Positions 28,600-38,230 are shown, counted from the first letter of the stretch. The stretch: 64,000 nucleotides of DNA from an uncultured Prevotellaceae bacterium (GCA_900318255.1 ONJX01000011.1:28493-92492); one strand, 5' to 3'. Notes: a model not told the origin generated them from the sequence alone. A program made the numbers and translations.

Positions 28600-29733
28600 A
28601 TGGCTACTGACAAGCAAACTTCAAAAGTGCAGCGCAAGAGAAAAAGGCAGATGGTAACCCAGCGCTTTTTCAACTTCGCTTATAGTATTGGTGCAGCTAT
28701 CGTTATCTGGGGTGCCCTATTCAAAATATTGCACCTCCCCATGGGCAACTTGCTCTTGACGATTGGTATGGGTACCGAGGTCTTGATGTTTATCATCACA
28801 GCATTTGAGCGCCCCGAGAAAGAGTATCATTGGGAAGACGTGTTCCCAATCCTTGACAGTGGTGACCCCGACGACCGTCCCGACTTTGCAGGTGGTCCTG
28901 GTGGAAATATCACTATCAACGGCGACATCAGTGGCGCCGAGGGCGGCGAGGTTGCCATAGCAGCGCCCACACAGCAGCAATCGCCAGGAACAGCAATACA
29001 CATCAGCGAGCTGCCAGGTGAAGGGGCTCCAGCTGTAGTGGCTAGTCCCGAGGTGGCCAGCGCTATCGCCACCATGAGCCAAGAAGAGGTGAAAGCCGTG
29101 ATGGGATTGCCACAGGGGCTTCAACTCACCGACGAGGAGACCCAGTCGCTGAGCGAGAGCATCGCTCGCATGAACGCCGCCAGCGACCAGCTCTCGAAGA
29201 TGGCCGAGCTCACCGAGGCCACCCAGCAATATCTGAGCCAGATGGCCACTATCAGCGAGCAGATGCAGCGCTTGGGCGAGACCACTACCGCACTGAACGA
29301 GGTGCAGAAGCAGCTGCTTGGCAGTTACGAGGCTATTACCAGCAACAGCCAGAATATCTCAGAAAACACCACTGGCTATGTAGAGCAGATGGAAGCCCTG
29401 AACCGCAATGTCACTGGCCTTAACACCATCTACGAGATACAACTCAAGAGCATCTCGTCGCAGCTCGACAGCATCGACCGTGTGAACAGCGGCCTGAAGG
29501 ACATTCGCGACATGTATGAGAAATCGGCTGCCGAGAGCGCTCGCTATTGCGACGAGACCGAGAAGATGGCTCACTACATGAAGCAGCTCAACTCGGTATA
29601 TGAGAAGATGATTAATGCCATGACGGTGAACATGTACCAGCCCATGCCTGGCGCCATGCCCGCCATGCCACCCGTTAACATGCCGCAGCCCGATGACAAT
29701 AACGGCATGATGGCCAACAATAATGTAGAATAA
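28600..29733 (+). CDS. porL: T9SS inner-membrane motor protein PorL/GldL
   Basis: A 377-residue protein. Two N-terminal membrane helices (about 25-70) hold the conserved GALFKILHLP motif; an acidic residue in the second helix (MGTEVLMFI) matches the proton-channel Glu of GldL. Residues about 180-340 form a long coiled coil; the tail is Pro/Met-rich. PorL with PorM forms the proton-driven motor that powers secretion. Confidence 0.96.
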   Translation: MATDKQTSKVQRKRKRQMVTQRFFNFAYSIGAAIVIWGALFKILHLPMGNLLLTIGMGTEVLMFIITAFERPEKEYHWEDVFPILDSGDPDDRPDFAGGPGGNITINGDISGAEGGEVAIAAPTQQQSPGTAIHISELPGEGAPAVVASPEVASAIATMSQEEVKAVMGLPQGLQLTDEETQSLSESIARMNAASDQLSKMAELTEATQQYLSQMATISEQMQRLGETTTALNEVQKQLLGSYEAITSNSQNISENTTGYVEQMEALNRNVTGLNTIYEIQLKSISSQLDSIDRVNSGLKDIRDMYEKSAAESARYCDETEKMAHYMKQLNSVYEKMINAMTVNMYQPMPGAMPAMPPVNMPQPDDNNGMMANNNVE

Positions 29734-29748
29734 TATAGATTTTAGCAA

Positions 29749-31326
29749 ATGGCTACTGGAAAAAATCAGTCACTGGCGAAAATGTCGCCACGCCAAAAGA
29801 TGATAAACCTCATGTATATCGTCTTGACGGCCATGCTTGCGCTTAATGTGTCGAACGATGTGCTCAACGGCTTCAGCCAAGTGGAAGAAGGACTGAAGCG
29901 CTCTAACCGCACCATCACCGCGCGCAACATGCAGATGATGGCTCAACTCCAGGCTTTTTATAACGAAGACCAAGAACACGGCCTTCCACTGCTCAACTCG
30001 GGTAACGAGGTGAGAAATGTCACCGACAGCCTTTATGGCTACATCGATGAGCTTAAGTTGATGATAGTAAAGGAAGCCGATGGCCCCTCGGCCGATGTAG
30101 ATCACATCAAGAACCGTGACAACCTTGATGCCGCGACCATCGTGATGCTATCGCCCGACACTAAACGAGGCGAAAAGCTGCGAATGCGCATCAACAGCTT
30201 CAAGAGTTATATCTCAAAATATGTTGACGACCCCGACAAGCTGCGCAACATTGAGCAGGCGCTATCTACCGAGCCATTCAAGGTGAATGCCGATATCAGC
30301 AATAAGAAGACGTGGGAAGAGTCAATGTTTGAGAACATGCCCACCGTGGCCGCCATCTCGCTGCTTAGCAAGCTCCAGAATGATGTGAGATATGCCGAGG
30401 GCGAGGTGCTCAACCACCTGCTCAAGCTCACTAACGTAGAGGACCTCAGTGACCTGAAGGTGAACTGGGTGAATGCTTTCGTCATCCCTCAGTCGAGGGT
30501 GGTGATGCGTGGCTCGAAGTATCAGTCGCAGATTGTGCTTGCCGCTATCGACTCTACTCAGCGACCAGTGGTCTATGTCAATGGTTCACGACTGAGCAAC
30601 AATAAGGGTCTCTATGAGGTCACTGCCAGCCACTCAGGAACCTTCGACTACTCGGGTTACATCGAGGTGATTGGGCAAGATGGACAACTCATCAAGCGCG
30701 ACTTCAAGTCGAGCTACACCGTTATCGACCCAATAGCCACCGTGAGTGCCACCATGATGAACGTGTTCTATACTGGTATCGACAACCCAGTGTCGATCTC
30801 CGTCCCTGGCATAGGCAACGGCACAGTGAGTGCCACGATGACTAACGGCACACTCACCAAGAGTGGCGACGGATGGATTGCGCGACCATCGCAGGTGGGC
30901 GTGAATTGCGACATCTCGGTGTCGGTAGAGATTGATGGTGTGAGAACCAATGTGGGAACATCAACCTTCAAAGCTCGCAAATTGCCCGACCCAACAGCCT
31001 ATATCAACCTGGGGCAAGACACCCGCTACAAGGGTGGCAAACCGCTGGCTAAGGGCACTCTGCTCGGTGTGAGCGGCCTGCACGCAGCCATCGATGATGG
31101 TCTGCTCGACATTGAGTTCACCGTAGTCAGCTTCGAGACCCTGACCTTCGGCTCGATGGGTGAGGCAATCCCCGAAGTGTCGGCAGGTAGTCACTTCTCT
31201 GAGCGACAGAAGACCAGTTTCCGCCGCATGAAACGCGGCACCCGCTTCTTCATCACCCGCATCAAGGCCACTGGCCCTGATGGCGTGACCCGAGAAATCT
31301 CGCCAATGGAAGTGGTTGTGAACTAA
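29749..31326 (+). CDS. porM: T9SS motor protein PorM/GldM
   Basis: A 525-residue protein. One N-terminal membrane helix (MYIVLTAMLALNVS, about 22-36) anchors a large periplasmic part of four Ig-like domains, ending with the GldM C-terminal domain (ITRIKATGPDG, EISPMEVVVN). It spans the periplasm and passes motion from the PorL motor to the PorK/PorN ring. It starts 15 bp after porL. Confidence 0.96.
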   Translation: MATGKNQSLAKMSPRQKMINLMYIVLTAMLALNVSNDVLNGFSQVEEGLKRSNRTITARNMQMMAQLQAFYNEDQEHGLPLLNSGNEVRNVTDSLYGYIDELKLMIVKEADGPSADVDHIKNRDNLDAATIVMLSPDTKRGEKLRMRINSFKSYISKYVDDPDKLRNIEQALSTEPFKVNADISNKKTWEESMFENMPTVAAISLLSKLQNDVRYAEGEVLNHLLKLTNVEDLSDLKVNWVNAFVIPQSRVVMRGSKYQSQIVLAAIDSTQRPVVYVNGSRLSNNKGLYEVTASHSGTFDYSGYIEVIGQDGQLIKRDFKSSYTVIDPIATVSATMMNVFYTGIDNPVSISVPGIGNGTVSATMTNGTLTKSGDGWIARPSQVGVNCDISVSVEIDGVRTNVGTSTFKARKLPDPTAYINLGQDTRYKGGKPLAKGTLLGVSGLHAAIDDGLLDIEFTVVSFETLTFGSMGEAIPEVSAGSHFSERQKTSFRRMKRGTRFFITRIKATGPDGVTREISPMEVVVN

Positions 31327-31386
31327 TCTATCAAGGACTCTTTAGGAACTACTATAATACTTTTGTTTAATCTTAAACTCACAATA

Positions 31387-32523
31387 ATGAAGTATCTTAA
31401 ATATATAGTGCTGGGACTGATTGTTGCTTTTGCAACCACTGGAGCCACAGCTCAGGTAGTGAAGAAAAGCGGTGATGACCGTCGAGACAAGAAAGATGAG
31501 GGAGGTGTGCACATCACCGGCCGCCAGCAGGCGTTCTATGAGCAACGAGAGCCCAGCGAGGCCGACTTGCAATGGACTAAAGTGGTGTATCGTTCACTCG
31601 ACCTCACTAAAGGCAAGAACCCAGCCCTCTATTATCCCGAGGAGCCTAATGAGGATGGACAGAGCTTGTTCTTCATCATCATGCGCCTGCTTGCCAACAA
31701 CCAGATTAGTGCCTACGAGTATCTCGACGGCCGCGAGATGTTTACCGACGAGTATAAAATAAAGGTTGCCGAGATGTTTGACCGCTTCCATGTCCTCTAC
31801 AGCGAGGCAAAAGGGAGCACCGAGAAAAACCCCAAATATGCCATTGAGGATGCCGACATACCTGGCAACGAGATTATGAGGTACTTTATTATCGAGAAAT
31901 GGGAGTTTGACACTCGCTCTAACGCTATGCGCTCACGTGTCGATGCCCTGTGCCCAGTGCTCTACCGCGAGGACGGCTATGGCGGCGACCCCATCCCATT
32001 CCCAATGTTCTGGGTGAAGCTCAACGACATCAGGCCCTACATCGCCCAGCAGTACATCTTCACCGACGACGACAACAACCTCACCCGTTACAACCTCGAC
32101 GACTTCTTCAAGCTCAACATGTACACTGGCGACATCTATAAGGTAAAGAACCTGCGCAACCAGTCGCTCATGCAACTCTATCCCGACCCAGCAGCACTAA
32201 AGCATGCGCAAGACAGCATCGAGGAACGCCTGCACCGCTTCGACAAGAACCTGTGGGCTCCCACACGCGAAGAGCTACAGGCACAAGCCGAGGCCAAGCG
32301 CAAACTAGAGGCCGAGAAGAATGGTGAGACACTTGAGGAAGGCGAGAACGCCACCGTCCAGGAAGAGAAGAAAGACTCTAGCAAGAGCGTCAAGACCAAG
32401 CGCGGCAGCAACAACGACAGTAAAGACAACAAGAAAAAGAACAATAAGAAGAAGGCTCAAAAGCCCAAAGAGAGCCGCAGCAACCAGGGTGCTGCACGCT
32501 CAGTGCGCAACCGCAAGCGCTAG
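31387..32523 (+). CDS. porN: T9SS ring protein PorN/GldN
   Basis: The ATG at 31387 gives MKYLKYIVLGLIVAFATTGATA, a clean signal peptide, and is preferred over the in-frame ATG at 31363, which would put eight residues in front of it. The GldN family core is present (about 50-270: WTKVVYRSLDLT, FFIIMRLLANNQI, EYLDGREMFTDEYKI). The last about 90 residues are Lys/Glu/Asn-rich and low-complexity. PorN binds PorK in the periplasmic ring. It is the last gene of the operon. Confidence 0.95.
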   Translation: MKYLKYIVLGLIVAFATTGATAQVVKKSGDDRRDKKDEGGVHITGRQQAFYEQREPSEADLQWTKVVYRSLDLTKGKNPALYYPEEPNEDGQSLFFIIMRLLANNQISAYEYLDGREMFTDEYKIKVAEMFDRFHVLYSEAKGSTEKNPKYAIEDADIPGNEIMRYFIIEKWEFDTRSNAMRSRVDALCPVLYREDGYGGDPIPFPMFWVKLNDIRPYIAQQYIFTDDDNNLTRYNLDDFFKLNMYTGDIYKVKNLRNQSLMQLYPDPAALKHAQDSIEERLHRFDKNLWAPTREELQAQAEAKRKLEAEKNGETLEEGENATVQEEKKDSSKSVKTKRGSNNDSKDNKKKNNKKKAQKPKESRSNQGAARSVRNRKR

Positions 32524-32615
32524 AAAACAGTTCATAGTCTTCTCAGTCTTTCCTCTCTAAACACCTACCATCAAGTTTCGGTTACTCACGAAACGAGAAT
32601 AATAAGCCAACACAC

Positions 32616-32668
32616 ACATGCACACAATCCTACCGTCATCTAAAGGATTGTGTGCATGTTTATTTATT
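32616..32668 (+). terminator. Strong terminator after the T9SS operon
   Basis: A perfect 16-bp inverted repeat (32616-32631 with 32644-32659, core GCACACAATCC) with a 12-base loop, followed by a T-rich run on the plus strand. Confidence 0.85.
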
Positions 32669-32705
32669 TTATGGGGCAACCAATAGATTAAAATCAAGAA
32701 TCTAG

Positions 32706-32846
32706 CGCGAGCAAGATTTCAACAACCTGTCGTTCAACTTCAACTCCAGCGACTTGCGCTTTATAGTTCGTATGCCCGATGGCACTACCAAGACACTGAC
32801 TCACGACCAAATCAACGATGTGAAGAAATATTTCCGGGACAGGTGA
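32706..32846 (+). pseudogene. Remnant of a coding sequence (C-terminal fragment)
   Basis: An open frame of 46 codons that starts right after an in-frame stop and has no start codon at its beginning. The translation (NNLSFNFNSSDLRF, MPDGTTKTLTHDQINDV, ending FRDR) has natural composition. It looks like the tail of a lost gene. Family not recognised. Confidence 0.35.
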
Positions 32847-32885
32847 GTATTTTTTGAGGAATAACAGACTATTTGTTTTGCGGGC

Positions 32886-33785
32886 TTAGACCACAAATGC
32901 CAGCAACATGATGATTGTGAAAATGAGCATGTTGATGGCGGTGAGGCCTAGCAGGGGGTTGAGCCTGGCACCCTGGCGATGGTTGAGCATGGACCATATT
33001 GCCACATGGAAAATGAGATATATTACTGGCGCCACAAAAGTCCACTTGGGGAGCGTAGTCTTGTCGCCTATATACACTATTACCCACAATGGCGAGAGCA
33101 TGGCAATCGCCATGAATCCGTTGAACATATAGGCCACCGAAGCCAGTTGGCGCCCAAAGATCACCACAGCCGTGTTCTTGCCAGCCTCTTTGTCATCGTC
33201 CATGTCGCGGTAGTTATTCACCAGCAGCACATTCACTCCCATAAAACCTATGGTCATCGACGCGAGAGTGGCCAGGGCATCGAAGCTTTGGTCGGCAATG
33301 ACATAATAGCTGGCAATGACAGGTACCACGCCATAGAAGAGGAAAACGGTGAACTCGCCTAGCCCATGATAAGACAAGGGGTAAGGCCCGGTGCTGTAGG
33401 CAAGCACACAAGCTGCTATGAGCACTCCCACAGGAATGATTTTCCAGCCCCCGTAAGGGATAAGGCAACATCCCACTGCGCAAGCCACAGCCAGTGTGAG
33501 GTAGGTGACATTGCGTAGCGTGGTGGGCTTGATGTCTCCCTCGGTAACGCCACGCCGTGGGCCCACGCGCCCTTTCTTGTCGGTGCCTTTCTTGTAGTCG
33601 TAATATTCGTTGGCAAAATTCGACGCCACCTGAGCAAGCAGGGCAAACACAAGGCACAGCAGCGCCGGAGCCCACTTAAAGCGGCCTTGCCAAGCCGCAA
33701 TGCCAATGGCCATGAGCACACCGCTCATCGACACTGGCAGGGTGCGCAGGCGCATTGCCTCGAGCCATATCTTGATTTGTTTCAT
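32886..33785 (-). CDS. menA: 1,4-dihydroxy-2-naphthoate polyprenyltransferase MenA
   Basis: A 299-residue UbiA-family membrane enzyme that joins a polyprenyl chain to DHNA to form demethylmenaquinone in the inner membrane. About eight or nine helices. The two Asp-rich motifs are visible: NEYYDYKKGTD (about 59-69) and NNYRDMDDDKEAGKNT (about 189-204). Menaquinone is the respiratory quinone of Bacteroidales. The start overlaps the stop of the upstream lipoprotein gene (33782-33785), so the two are coupled. Confidence 0.94.
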   Translation of the reverse strand: MKQIKIWLEAMRLRTLPVSMSGVLMAIGIAAWQGRFKWAPALLCLVFALLAQVASNFANEYYDYKKGTDKKGRVGPRRGVTEGDIKPTTLRNVTYLTLAVACAVGCCLIPYGGWKIIPVGVLIAACVLAYSTGPYPLSYHGLGEFTVFLFYGVVPVIASYYVIADQSFDALATLASMTIGFMGVNVLLVNNYRDMDDDKEAGKNTAVVIFGRQLASVAYMFNGFMAIAMLSPLWVIVYIGDKTTLPKWTFVAPVIYLIFHVAIWSMLNHRQGARLNPLLGLTAINMLIFTIIMLLAFVV

Positions 33786-34300
33786 TTCTTAACCTGCTGT
33801 TTTGACGATATACTGGTAAGCACCCATGCCATGGGCACTAGCACCTTCATTTTCATGTATTTGCCAGGATTGTTGGCAAAAGTTGCTGCTGCCGAGATGT
33901 CGTCAAAGCCTTGTGCCACGACACAGTAGGTCTTCTCTGATGCGACATATACCACATAGGCTGGCAGGTGCTCCTGCTGTCGCAGGCGGTCACGGCAGCT
34001 CATTGCGTTAAACTTCTGCTGAAACTCGGCAACTACTACGCCATATTTTTTTGCCACTTCGGGCTTGTCGTCGGTGATGTTGAAATAAAGGTTCCGCAAG
34101 CGAATGCTATCACCATCAACCACATAGTTATATTGTGTGCGCTTTGCCAAGTCCTGCTCATACAGCTCACCGCGCTCGCCACTGCGATTAAGCTCGATAG
34201 TTTTCTCATAACTGTCGCGATAGTTCTTCTCAGTGGTGTGGCACGACGCCAACATCGCCACAACAGTCGTCACCAGAATGATATTAAAAAATTTCATCAT
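33782..34300 (-). CDS. Small lipoprotein of unknown function
   Basis: A 172-residue protein with an N-terminal lipobox (MLASC, Cys19). The middle is polar; the end (YVVYVASEKTYCVVAQGF ... AATFANNPGKYMKMKVLVPM) has a strand-helix-strand feel of SPOR-like peptidoglycan-binding domains, but this is only a resemblance. It is the first gene of an operon with menA (4-bp overlap) and has its own promoter at 34323. No link to menaquinone synthesis is known to me. Confidence 0.7.
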   Translation of the reverse strand: MMKFFNIILVTTVVAMLASCHTTEKNYRDSYEKTIELNRSGERGELYEQDLAKRTQYNYVVDGDSIRLRNLYFNITDDKPEVAKKYGVVVAEFQQKFNAMSCRDRLRQQEHLPAYVVYVASEKTYCVVAQGFDDISAAATFANNPGKYMKMKVLVPMAWVLTSISSKQQVKK

Positions 34301-34322
34301 AGCATTATGTGTTTTCTCACTG

Positions 34323-34353
34323 CAAAGTTATTGTTTTTTGCATTTCTGTCAAA
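34323..34353 (-). promoter_or_regulatory. Promoter of lipoprotein-menA operon
   Basis: TTTG, 19 bp, TAACTTTG on the minus strand, -7 box at 34323-34330, about 23 bp before the start codon at 34300. Confidence 0.75.
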
Positions 34354-34402
34354 AAAAATAACGGCAATATCACACATCTTAACAATAACTTAAGTCACGA
34401 GC

Positions 34403-34933
34403 TTAGCGGGTGGCAAAGTAGCGCCACAACGGGGCAAGCATCAGAGCTTGCTTGAGCGTGTCGCTCTTGAGCATTTCGAGAACCTGCTCACGTGTGAGCA
34501 AAACCACTTCAATGTCCTCGGTGCGGTCGAGGTGCTGCTCTTGCAGCAGAGTCACTCCTGTGGCTATGAAGCAGTGAGTAAGATTGTTGCAGGTGCTAGG
34601 GTTTTGACCTATAGTCATGAACTCTTGCCATTGACCGCCACCGTAACCCGTCTCCTCCAGCAACTCGCGGCGCGCGCCGTCCTCGGGGCTCTCGTTAGGC
34701 TCAATGACACCAGCACATAGCTCAACAGAGTCGAGATCGAGGGCATAGCGGTATTGGCGCACAAAGACGAAGTGACCGTCAGCAGTAATGGCTATGACGT
34801 TCACCCAGTCGGGATACTCGAGCACATAGAACTCGTCGTTGATTTCGCCGTTAGGCAACTGCACCACGTCGCGCCTAGCAGTGAGCCACGGACGCCGGAT
34901 GATGTACTGGCTCTTGAGAGTTTTCCAGCGCAT
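34403..34933 (-). CDS. NUDIX hydrolase (ADP-ribose pyrophosphatase-like)
   Basis: A 176-residue cytoplasmic enzyme. The Nudix box is complete: G near residue 86, then ESPEDGARRELLEETGY with the REL-EE-G core that binds Mg. The preceding FVRQYRYALDLDSVEL is typical of the ADP-ribose pyrophosphatase branch, which clears free ADP-ribose and related sugars. It is a single gene; the leader has a low-complexity repeat. Confidence 0.9.
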   Translation of the reverse strand: MRWKTLKSQYIIRRPWLTARRDVVQLPNGEINDEFYVLEYPDWVNVIAITADGHFVFVRQYRYALDLDSVELCAGVIEPNESPEDGARRELLEETGYGGGQWQEFMTIGQNPSTCNNLTHCFIATGVTLLQEQHLDRTEDIEVVLLTREQVLEMLKSDTLKQALMLAPLWRYFATR

Positions 34934-34934
34934 A

Positions 34935-35005
34935 GTCTTTTGAGTTTAGAGTTAAAAGTTGAGAATTGAAAGTTTAGAGTTGAGAGTTAAGAGTTGAGAG
35001 TTTTA
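34935..35005. repeat. Low-complexity GAGTTTAGAGTT / GAGAGTT repeats
   Basis: Imperfect repeats of GAGTTTAGAGTT and TTGAGAGTTAAGAG just upstream of the NUDIX start (minus strand). The rest of the gap up to 35202 is AT-rich with no ORF; it includes a perfect AATTTAAAA/TTTTAAATT palindrome at 35161-35180. Confidence 0.75.
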
Positions 35006-35202
35006 GGGCCGTCTCATGTTCTCCTTCTCCCCTACCCTTATAGCACTCACATAAATCACGGATAAATCTCTCTTTAGCAGCAATTATCGATTGAGGAAAT
35101 TGCCACATATAAAAGTAACTGTGTCTTAAGAATGAGAAGATAATCCGTTTTTACTGTGGCAATTTAAAAGTTTTTAAATTGAACGATATGGAATGAAATT
35201 TT

Positions 35203-35240
35203 AATAAAAACTCGCAACTGTTATAGACAAGACTGCGAGT
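35203..35240 (-). terminator. Terminator of DegT-type aminotransferase gene
   Basis: Minus-strand hairpin with arms ACTCGCA and TGCGAGT (35234-35240 and 35210-35216) followed by TTTTTATT, placed 25 bp after the stop codon at 35266. Confidence 0.7.
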
Positions 35241-35265
35241 AAAATAAATGAAACGAATAGTATCT

Positions 35266-36429
35266 TTATTTTTTGGCTTGCTTGATAGTTTCAACGATAT
35301 AAGCTAAATCTTCGTCGGTTACCATGGGGCCACTTGGCAGGCACAGACCCACCTTGAACAGGGCTTCGCTCACACCGTTGACGTAGGCTGGAGCATCTTT
35401 GAAAACCGGCTGCATGTGCATAGGTTTCCACAGAGGGCGCGACTCGATGTTGGCTTTGTCAAGAACCTGGCGCAACTGCTCATAGTCCATGCCAAACTTG
35501 TTGGGGTCAACAGTGACGGTGTTCAACCAATAGTTTGGCTCCATGTAGTCCTCGGGTGCTACATGTACCTCGATGCCGTCAATGTCAGCAAATGCCTCTT
35601 GATAAACATCTTTAGTGTGAATGTGGTGGGCAAGATGGTCGTTGACAATGGTCATCTGGCCACGGCCTATGCCGGCGCAGATGTTGCTCATGCGGTAGTT
35701 GTAGCCGATGTGCTCATGCTGATAGTAAGGGAAAGGCTCGCGGGCCTGAGTGGCGAAGAAGAGGATGCGCTTGGCGGTTTCCTCATCGGGGCAGATTAGA
35801 GCTCCACCGCCACTGGTGGTGATCATCTTGTTGCCGTTGAACGACATCACGCCATAGTCGCCGAAGGTGCCGACTACCTGACCACGATAGCGGGAGCCGA
35901 AGCCCTCGGCAGCGTCCTCAAGGACTGGAATCTCGTAGCGGCGTGCCACTTCCATAATCTCATTGATATAGGCTGGCATGCCATAGAGATAGACGGGGAT
36001 GATGGCTTTGGGCTTCTTGCCCTTGGCAATGCGGTCCTTGATGGCATCTTCAAGCAGATTGGGGTCCATGTTCCAAGTGCCAGGCTCGCTATCAACAAAA
36101 ACAGGAGTAGCACCCTGATAAGTGACAGGGTTGGCACTGGCCGCAAAGGTAAACGACTGGCAGATAACCTCATCACCCGCCTTCACGCCTAAGTTCACAA
36201 GCGCCAGATGAATAGCCGCAGTGCCAGCACTTAAAGCCACCACCTTCTTGCCCAGGTCACGACCATCATCAGGATGATTGATATACTCCTCAAGGTCTTT
36301 CTCAAAGCCATTAACATTCGGTCCCAGAGGCACCACCCAATTAGTGTCAAACGCCTCCTTAATAAACCTCATCTCCTCCCCCGCCTCACTCATGTGAGCC
36401 AAGCAAAGCCATATCTTATTATTCCTCAT
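35266..36429 (-). CDS. DegT/DnrJ/EryC1/StrS-family PLP aminotransferase
   Basis: A 387-residue enzyme of the nucleotide-sugar aminotransferase family. The PLP-binding pattern is visible: SAGTAAIHLAL (about 66-76), LEDAAEGFGS (about 171-180) and the Schiff-base Lys201 in SFNGNKMITTSGGG. These enzymes convert 3- or 4-keto sugars to amino sugars for O-antigen, capsule or glycoprotein glycans. The closest named type is probably the PglE/LegC-like branch (NDP-4-amino sugar), inferred only. It is transcribed alone and ends in a good terminator. Confidence 0.9.
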   Translation of the reverse strand: MRNNKIWLCLAHMSEAGEEMRFIKEAFDTNWVVPLGPNVNGFEKDLEEYINHPDDGRDLGKKVVALSAGTAAIHLALVNLGVKAGDEVICQSFTFAASANPVTYQGATPVFVDSEPGTWNMDPNLLEDAIKDRIAKGKKPKAIIPVYLYGMPAYINEIMEVARRYEIPVLEDAAEGFGSRYRGQVVGTFGDYGVMSFNGNKMITTSGGGALICPDEETAKRILFFATQAREPFPYYQHEHIGYNYRMSNICAGIGRGQMTIVNDHLAHHIHTKDVYQEAFADIDGIEVHVAPEDYMEPNYWLNTVTVDPNKFGMDYEQLRQVLDKANIESRPLWKPMHMQPVFKDAPAYVNGVSEALFKVGLCLPSGPMVTDEDLAYIVETIKQAKK

Positions 36430-36606
36430 ACCCGTTGGTGGAATTAATTTGTTAATAAATTGATACTGAAAAAGCTACACATATCGCTGATTTTTAACAC
36501 CTTAATAGCAAGAATAAAAAAGCAAAAATCACAACTACGCACAACTTATATGCAAATTTCGTCAATTTTTTTGAGCTATGCAAGCATTTCTCACAAGATT
36601 TAGTGA

Positions 36607-36768
36607 ACTGCAAAGGGTAATGACGACAATGGAGATATGTGTAAAAAGCTCGACACAGGGCGCGAAATGCCTCGTGGCAACCCTGGCGGAGACGACATGG
36701 ACTTTGCCGATTTCGACAAAGTGATCATCTGGCATACCGGTCCCAGTAGTTTGTTTCGCGCACCCTGA
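36607..36768 (+). pseudogene. Short orphan reading frame, possible gene remnant
   Basis: In the 735-bp gap between the aminotransferase and LytTR genes one frame is open from after a stop at 36604 to a TGA at 36766; the first ATG is at 36637 (43 codons). The translation is protein-like (KKLDTGREMPRGNPGGDD, DFADFDKVIIW). No family recognised; it may be a decayed gene end or a real small protein. The rest of the gap is AT-rich. Confidence 0.3.
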
Positions 36769-36890
36769 AATGCCATGAGTACCTTTCAATCGAAACAATG
36801 TACAAGATTGTGGATGCTCTTGATTTAGTCCTCCTGACACAAGTGATGGAGCCAGCCTAAGCAAGTTCAATACACACATTTCAAATAAGG

Positions 36891-36925
36891 GCACTCGTTC
36901 ATTTAGCTGAACGGGTGCTTTTTCT
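36891..36925 (+). terminator. Hairpin terminator
   Basis: GCACTCGTTCA and TGAACGGGTGC form an 11-bp stem (one G-U) with loop TTTAGC, followed by TTTTTC. It lies after the small orphan frame. Confidence 0.6.
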
Positions 36926-37026
36926 ATAACAGTATAGATTGATTCTAGCGAAAATCATTACCCATCCACATACTAAATATTGATTATTTTCCTATCAATA
37001 TATACTAATTATAGCAAAAAAAATAG

Positions 37027-37034
37027 TAAATTTG
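37027..37034 (+). promoter_or_regulatory. -7 box (TAAATTTG) before LytTR gene
   Basis: Fits TAnnTTTG in an AT-rich stretch about 130 bp upstream of the LytTR start; the -33 match is poor. Confidence 0.4.
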
Positions 37035-37164
37035 CCGAATACTAGATTTAATCTCTGGTTTATGGAAAAATAGTTTATGTTTTTTACCCCAGAGGACGTT
37101 CAACAAAAGCTATAACAATTAGAAACTAAGAGAGCCATTAATTAAAAAATCTTTTTTAGAACTT

Positions 37165-37563
37165 ATGTCGAAGATTGTAATAAACACGCGTGATGAGTTG
37201 ACCATGCTTGAGACCAGCCTCGTGGCTGTGGTCAAAGCCAATGGTAACTATTGTACGGTGTACTACATCAACAAGCGAGAGATATTGCTCACAATGCCTA
37301 TAGGTCGAGTCGATGAAATGCTCAAGCGCTACAATAATGAGCACGACAAGTTCATTAAGCTTGGGCGCAGCATTATCATCAATCAGCGCTACATCTATCG
37401 CATCGACCTGCAACGGGAACTCATGTTCTTGAGCGATGGTGGACCCGCCGACCGAGACTTGGTGGTGAAGTTGGGCAAGGGCCTGCTAAAGCCCTATAAG
37501 AATGCTATTGTGGCTAGTATAAAGATAACAAATCAACGAATTCAAAACAACAAAGAAAAATAA
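37165..37563 (+). CDS. LytTR-type DNA-binding regulator
   Basis: A 132-residue protein that is essentially one LytTR domain: SLVAVVKANGNYCTVYYINKR, then RVDEMLKRY, FIKLGRSIIINQRYIYRIDL and a basic end (LLKPYKN). There is no receiver domain, so it would be a free-standing regulator. LytTR proteins bind pairs of short direct repeats upstream of promoters. It heads the signalling cluster and is followed after 13 bp by the FHA gene. It is a candidate for controlling the three look-alike promoters at 38.3, 40.6 and 47.4 kb. Confidence 0.88.
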   Translation: MSKIVINTRDELTMLETSLVAVVKANGNYCTVYYINKREILLTMPIGRVDEMLKRYNNEHDKFIKLGRSIIINQRYIYRIDLQRELMFLSDGGPADRDLVVKLGKGLLKPYKNAIVASIKITNQRIQNNKEK

Positions 37564-37576
37564 TATCTATCAAAGT

Positions 37577-38230
37577 ATGAAGACCATAACCTTAGGACGC
37601 AACGGAGACCAGTCGTTCAGCATTACAGGTGCAAGTGTGAGTGGCAAGCATGCCAGTGTTACGATAAACGATAATGGCAAGTGGGTGCTCAGGGATCTGG
37701 GCTCGACCAATGGCACCTTTGTGCGCGATGATGACACTGGCAACTTGATTGCCGTGGGGCAAGATGGAGTTATCATCAATGAGGGGTCTTTCATTGTGCT
37801 GGCTGCCGACAATTCCACTGGCTGTTGTTTCTATGGCAGGCAGTTGCTCAACCCAAGCGACTACTTTGAGGAGCATCGCTACATGAAGCAGAAGAAAGCC
37901 GAATTCGACCGCATGGAGGAAACCGTAAGCCTCAAGGCCATGCTCATAAGGAAGGGAATATTTTACTCGATGTTGATTTTCACTCTCGTCACCTTTATTC
38001 CTGGCGTTGAAGAGTGGTGCAACAACACGCTTGGAGCCAACCTGTTCATGCTCTATCGTGGGTTGTCGTTGCTCACCATGGGTGCCAGCACGTTCTACGA
38101 CGCTCAGGGCAAGAAGGCTCGCATCAAGAAGTTGCGCAAGAAGTTCAATCAGTGCCCCAACCCCGAGTGTGACCATCGCCTTAGTGCCGACAATATCGAC
38201 AACATGAAGTGCCCACGGTGCCAAAAATGA
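37577..38230 (+). CDS. FHA-domain membrane protein with C-terminal zinc ribbon
   Basis: A 217-residue protein. The FHA domain (about 1-80) has the expected ISGKHA-like VSGKHASVTI, LRDLGSTNGTFV and GSFIVLA; it binds phosphothreonine peptides. One or two membrane helices follow (about 128-170), then a basic helix and a CPNPECDHRL...CPRC zinc ribbon (about 194-216). A reader of Ser/Thr phosphorylation at the inner membrane, matched by the kinases and PP2C phosphatase nearby. Confidence 0.88.
   Translation: MKTITLGRNGDQSFSITGASVSGKHASVTINDNGKWVLRDLGSTNGTFVRDDDTGNLIAVGQDGVIINEGSFIVLAADNSTGCCFYGRQLLNPSDYFEEHRYMKQKKAEFDRMEETVSLKAMLIRKGIFYSMLIFTLVTFIPGVEEWCNNTLGANLFMLYRGLSLLTMGASTFYDAQGKKARIKKLRKKFNQCPNPECDHRLSADNIDNMKCPRCQK

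Noticed and set aside
36562..36894. 110-codon minus-strand ORF between aminotransferase and LytTR genes
   Set aside because: It runs antisense to a more protein-like short frame and ends within the terminator hairpin region; treated as chance.
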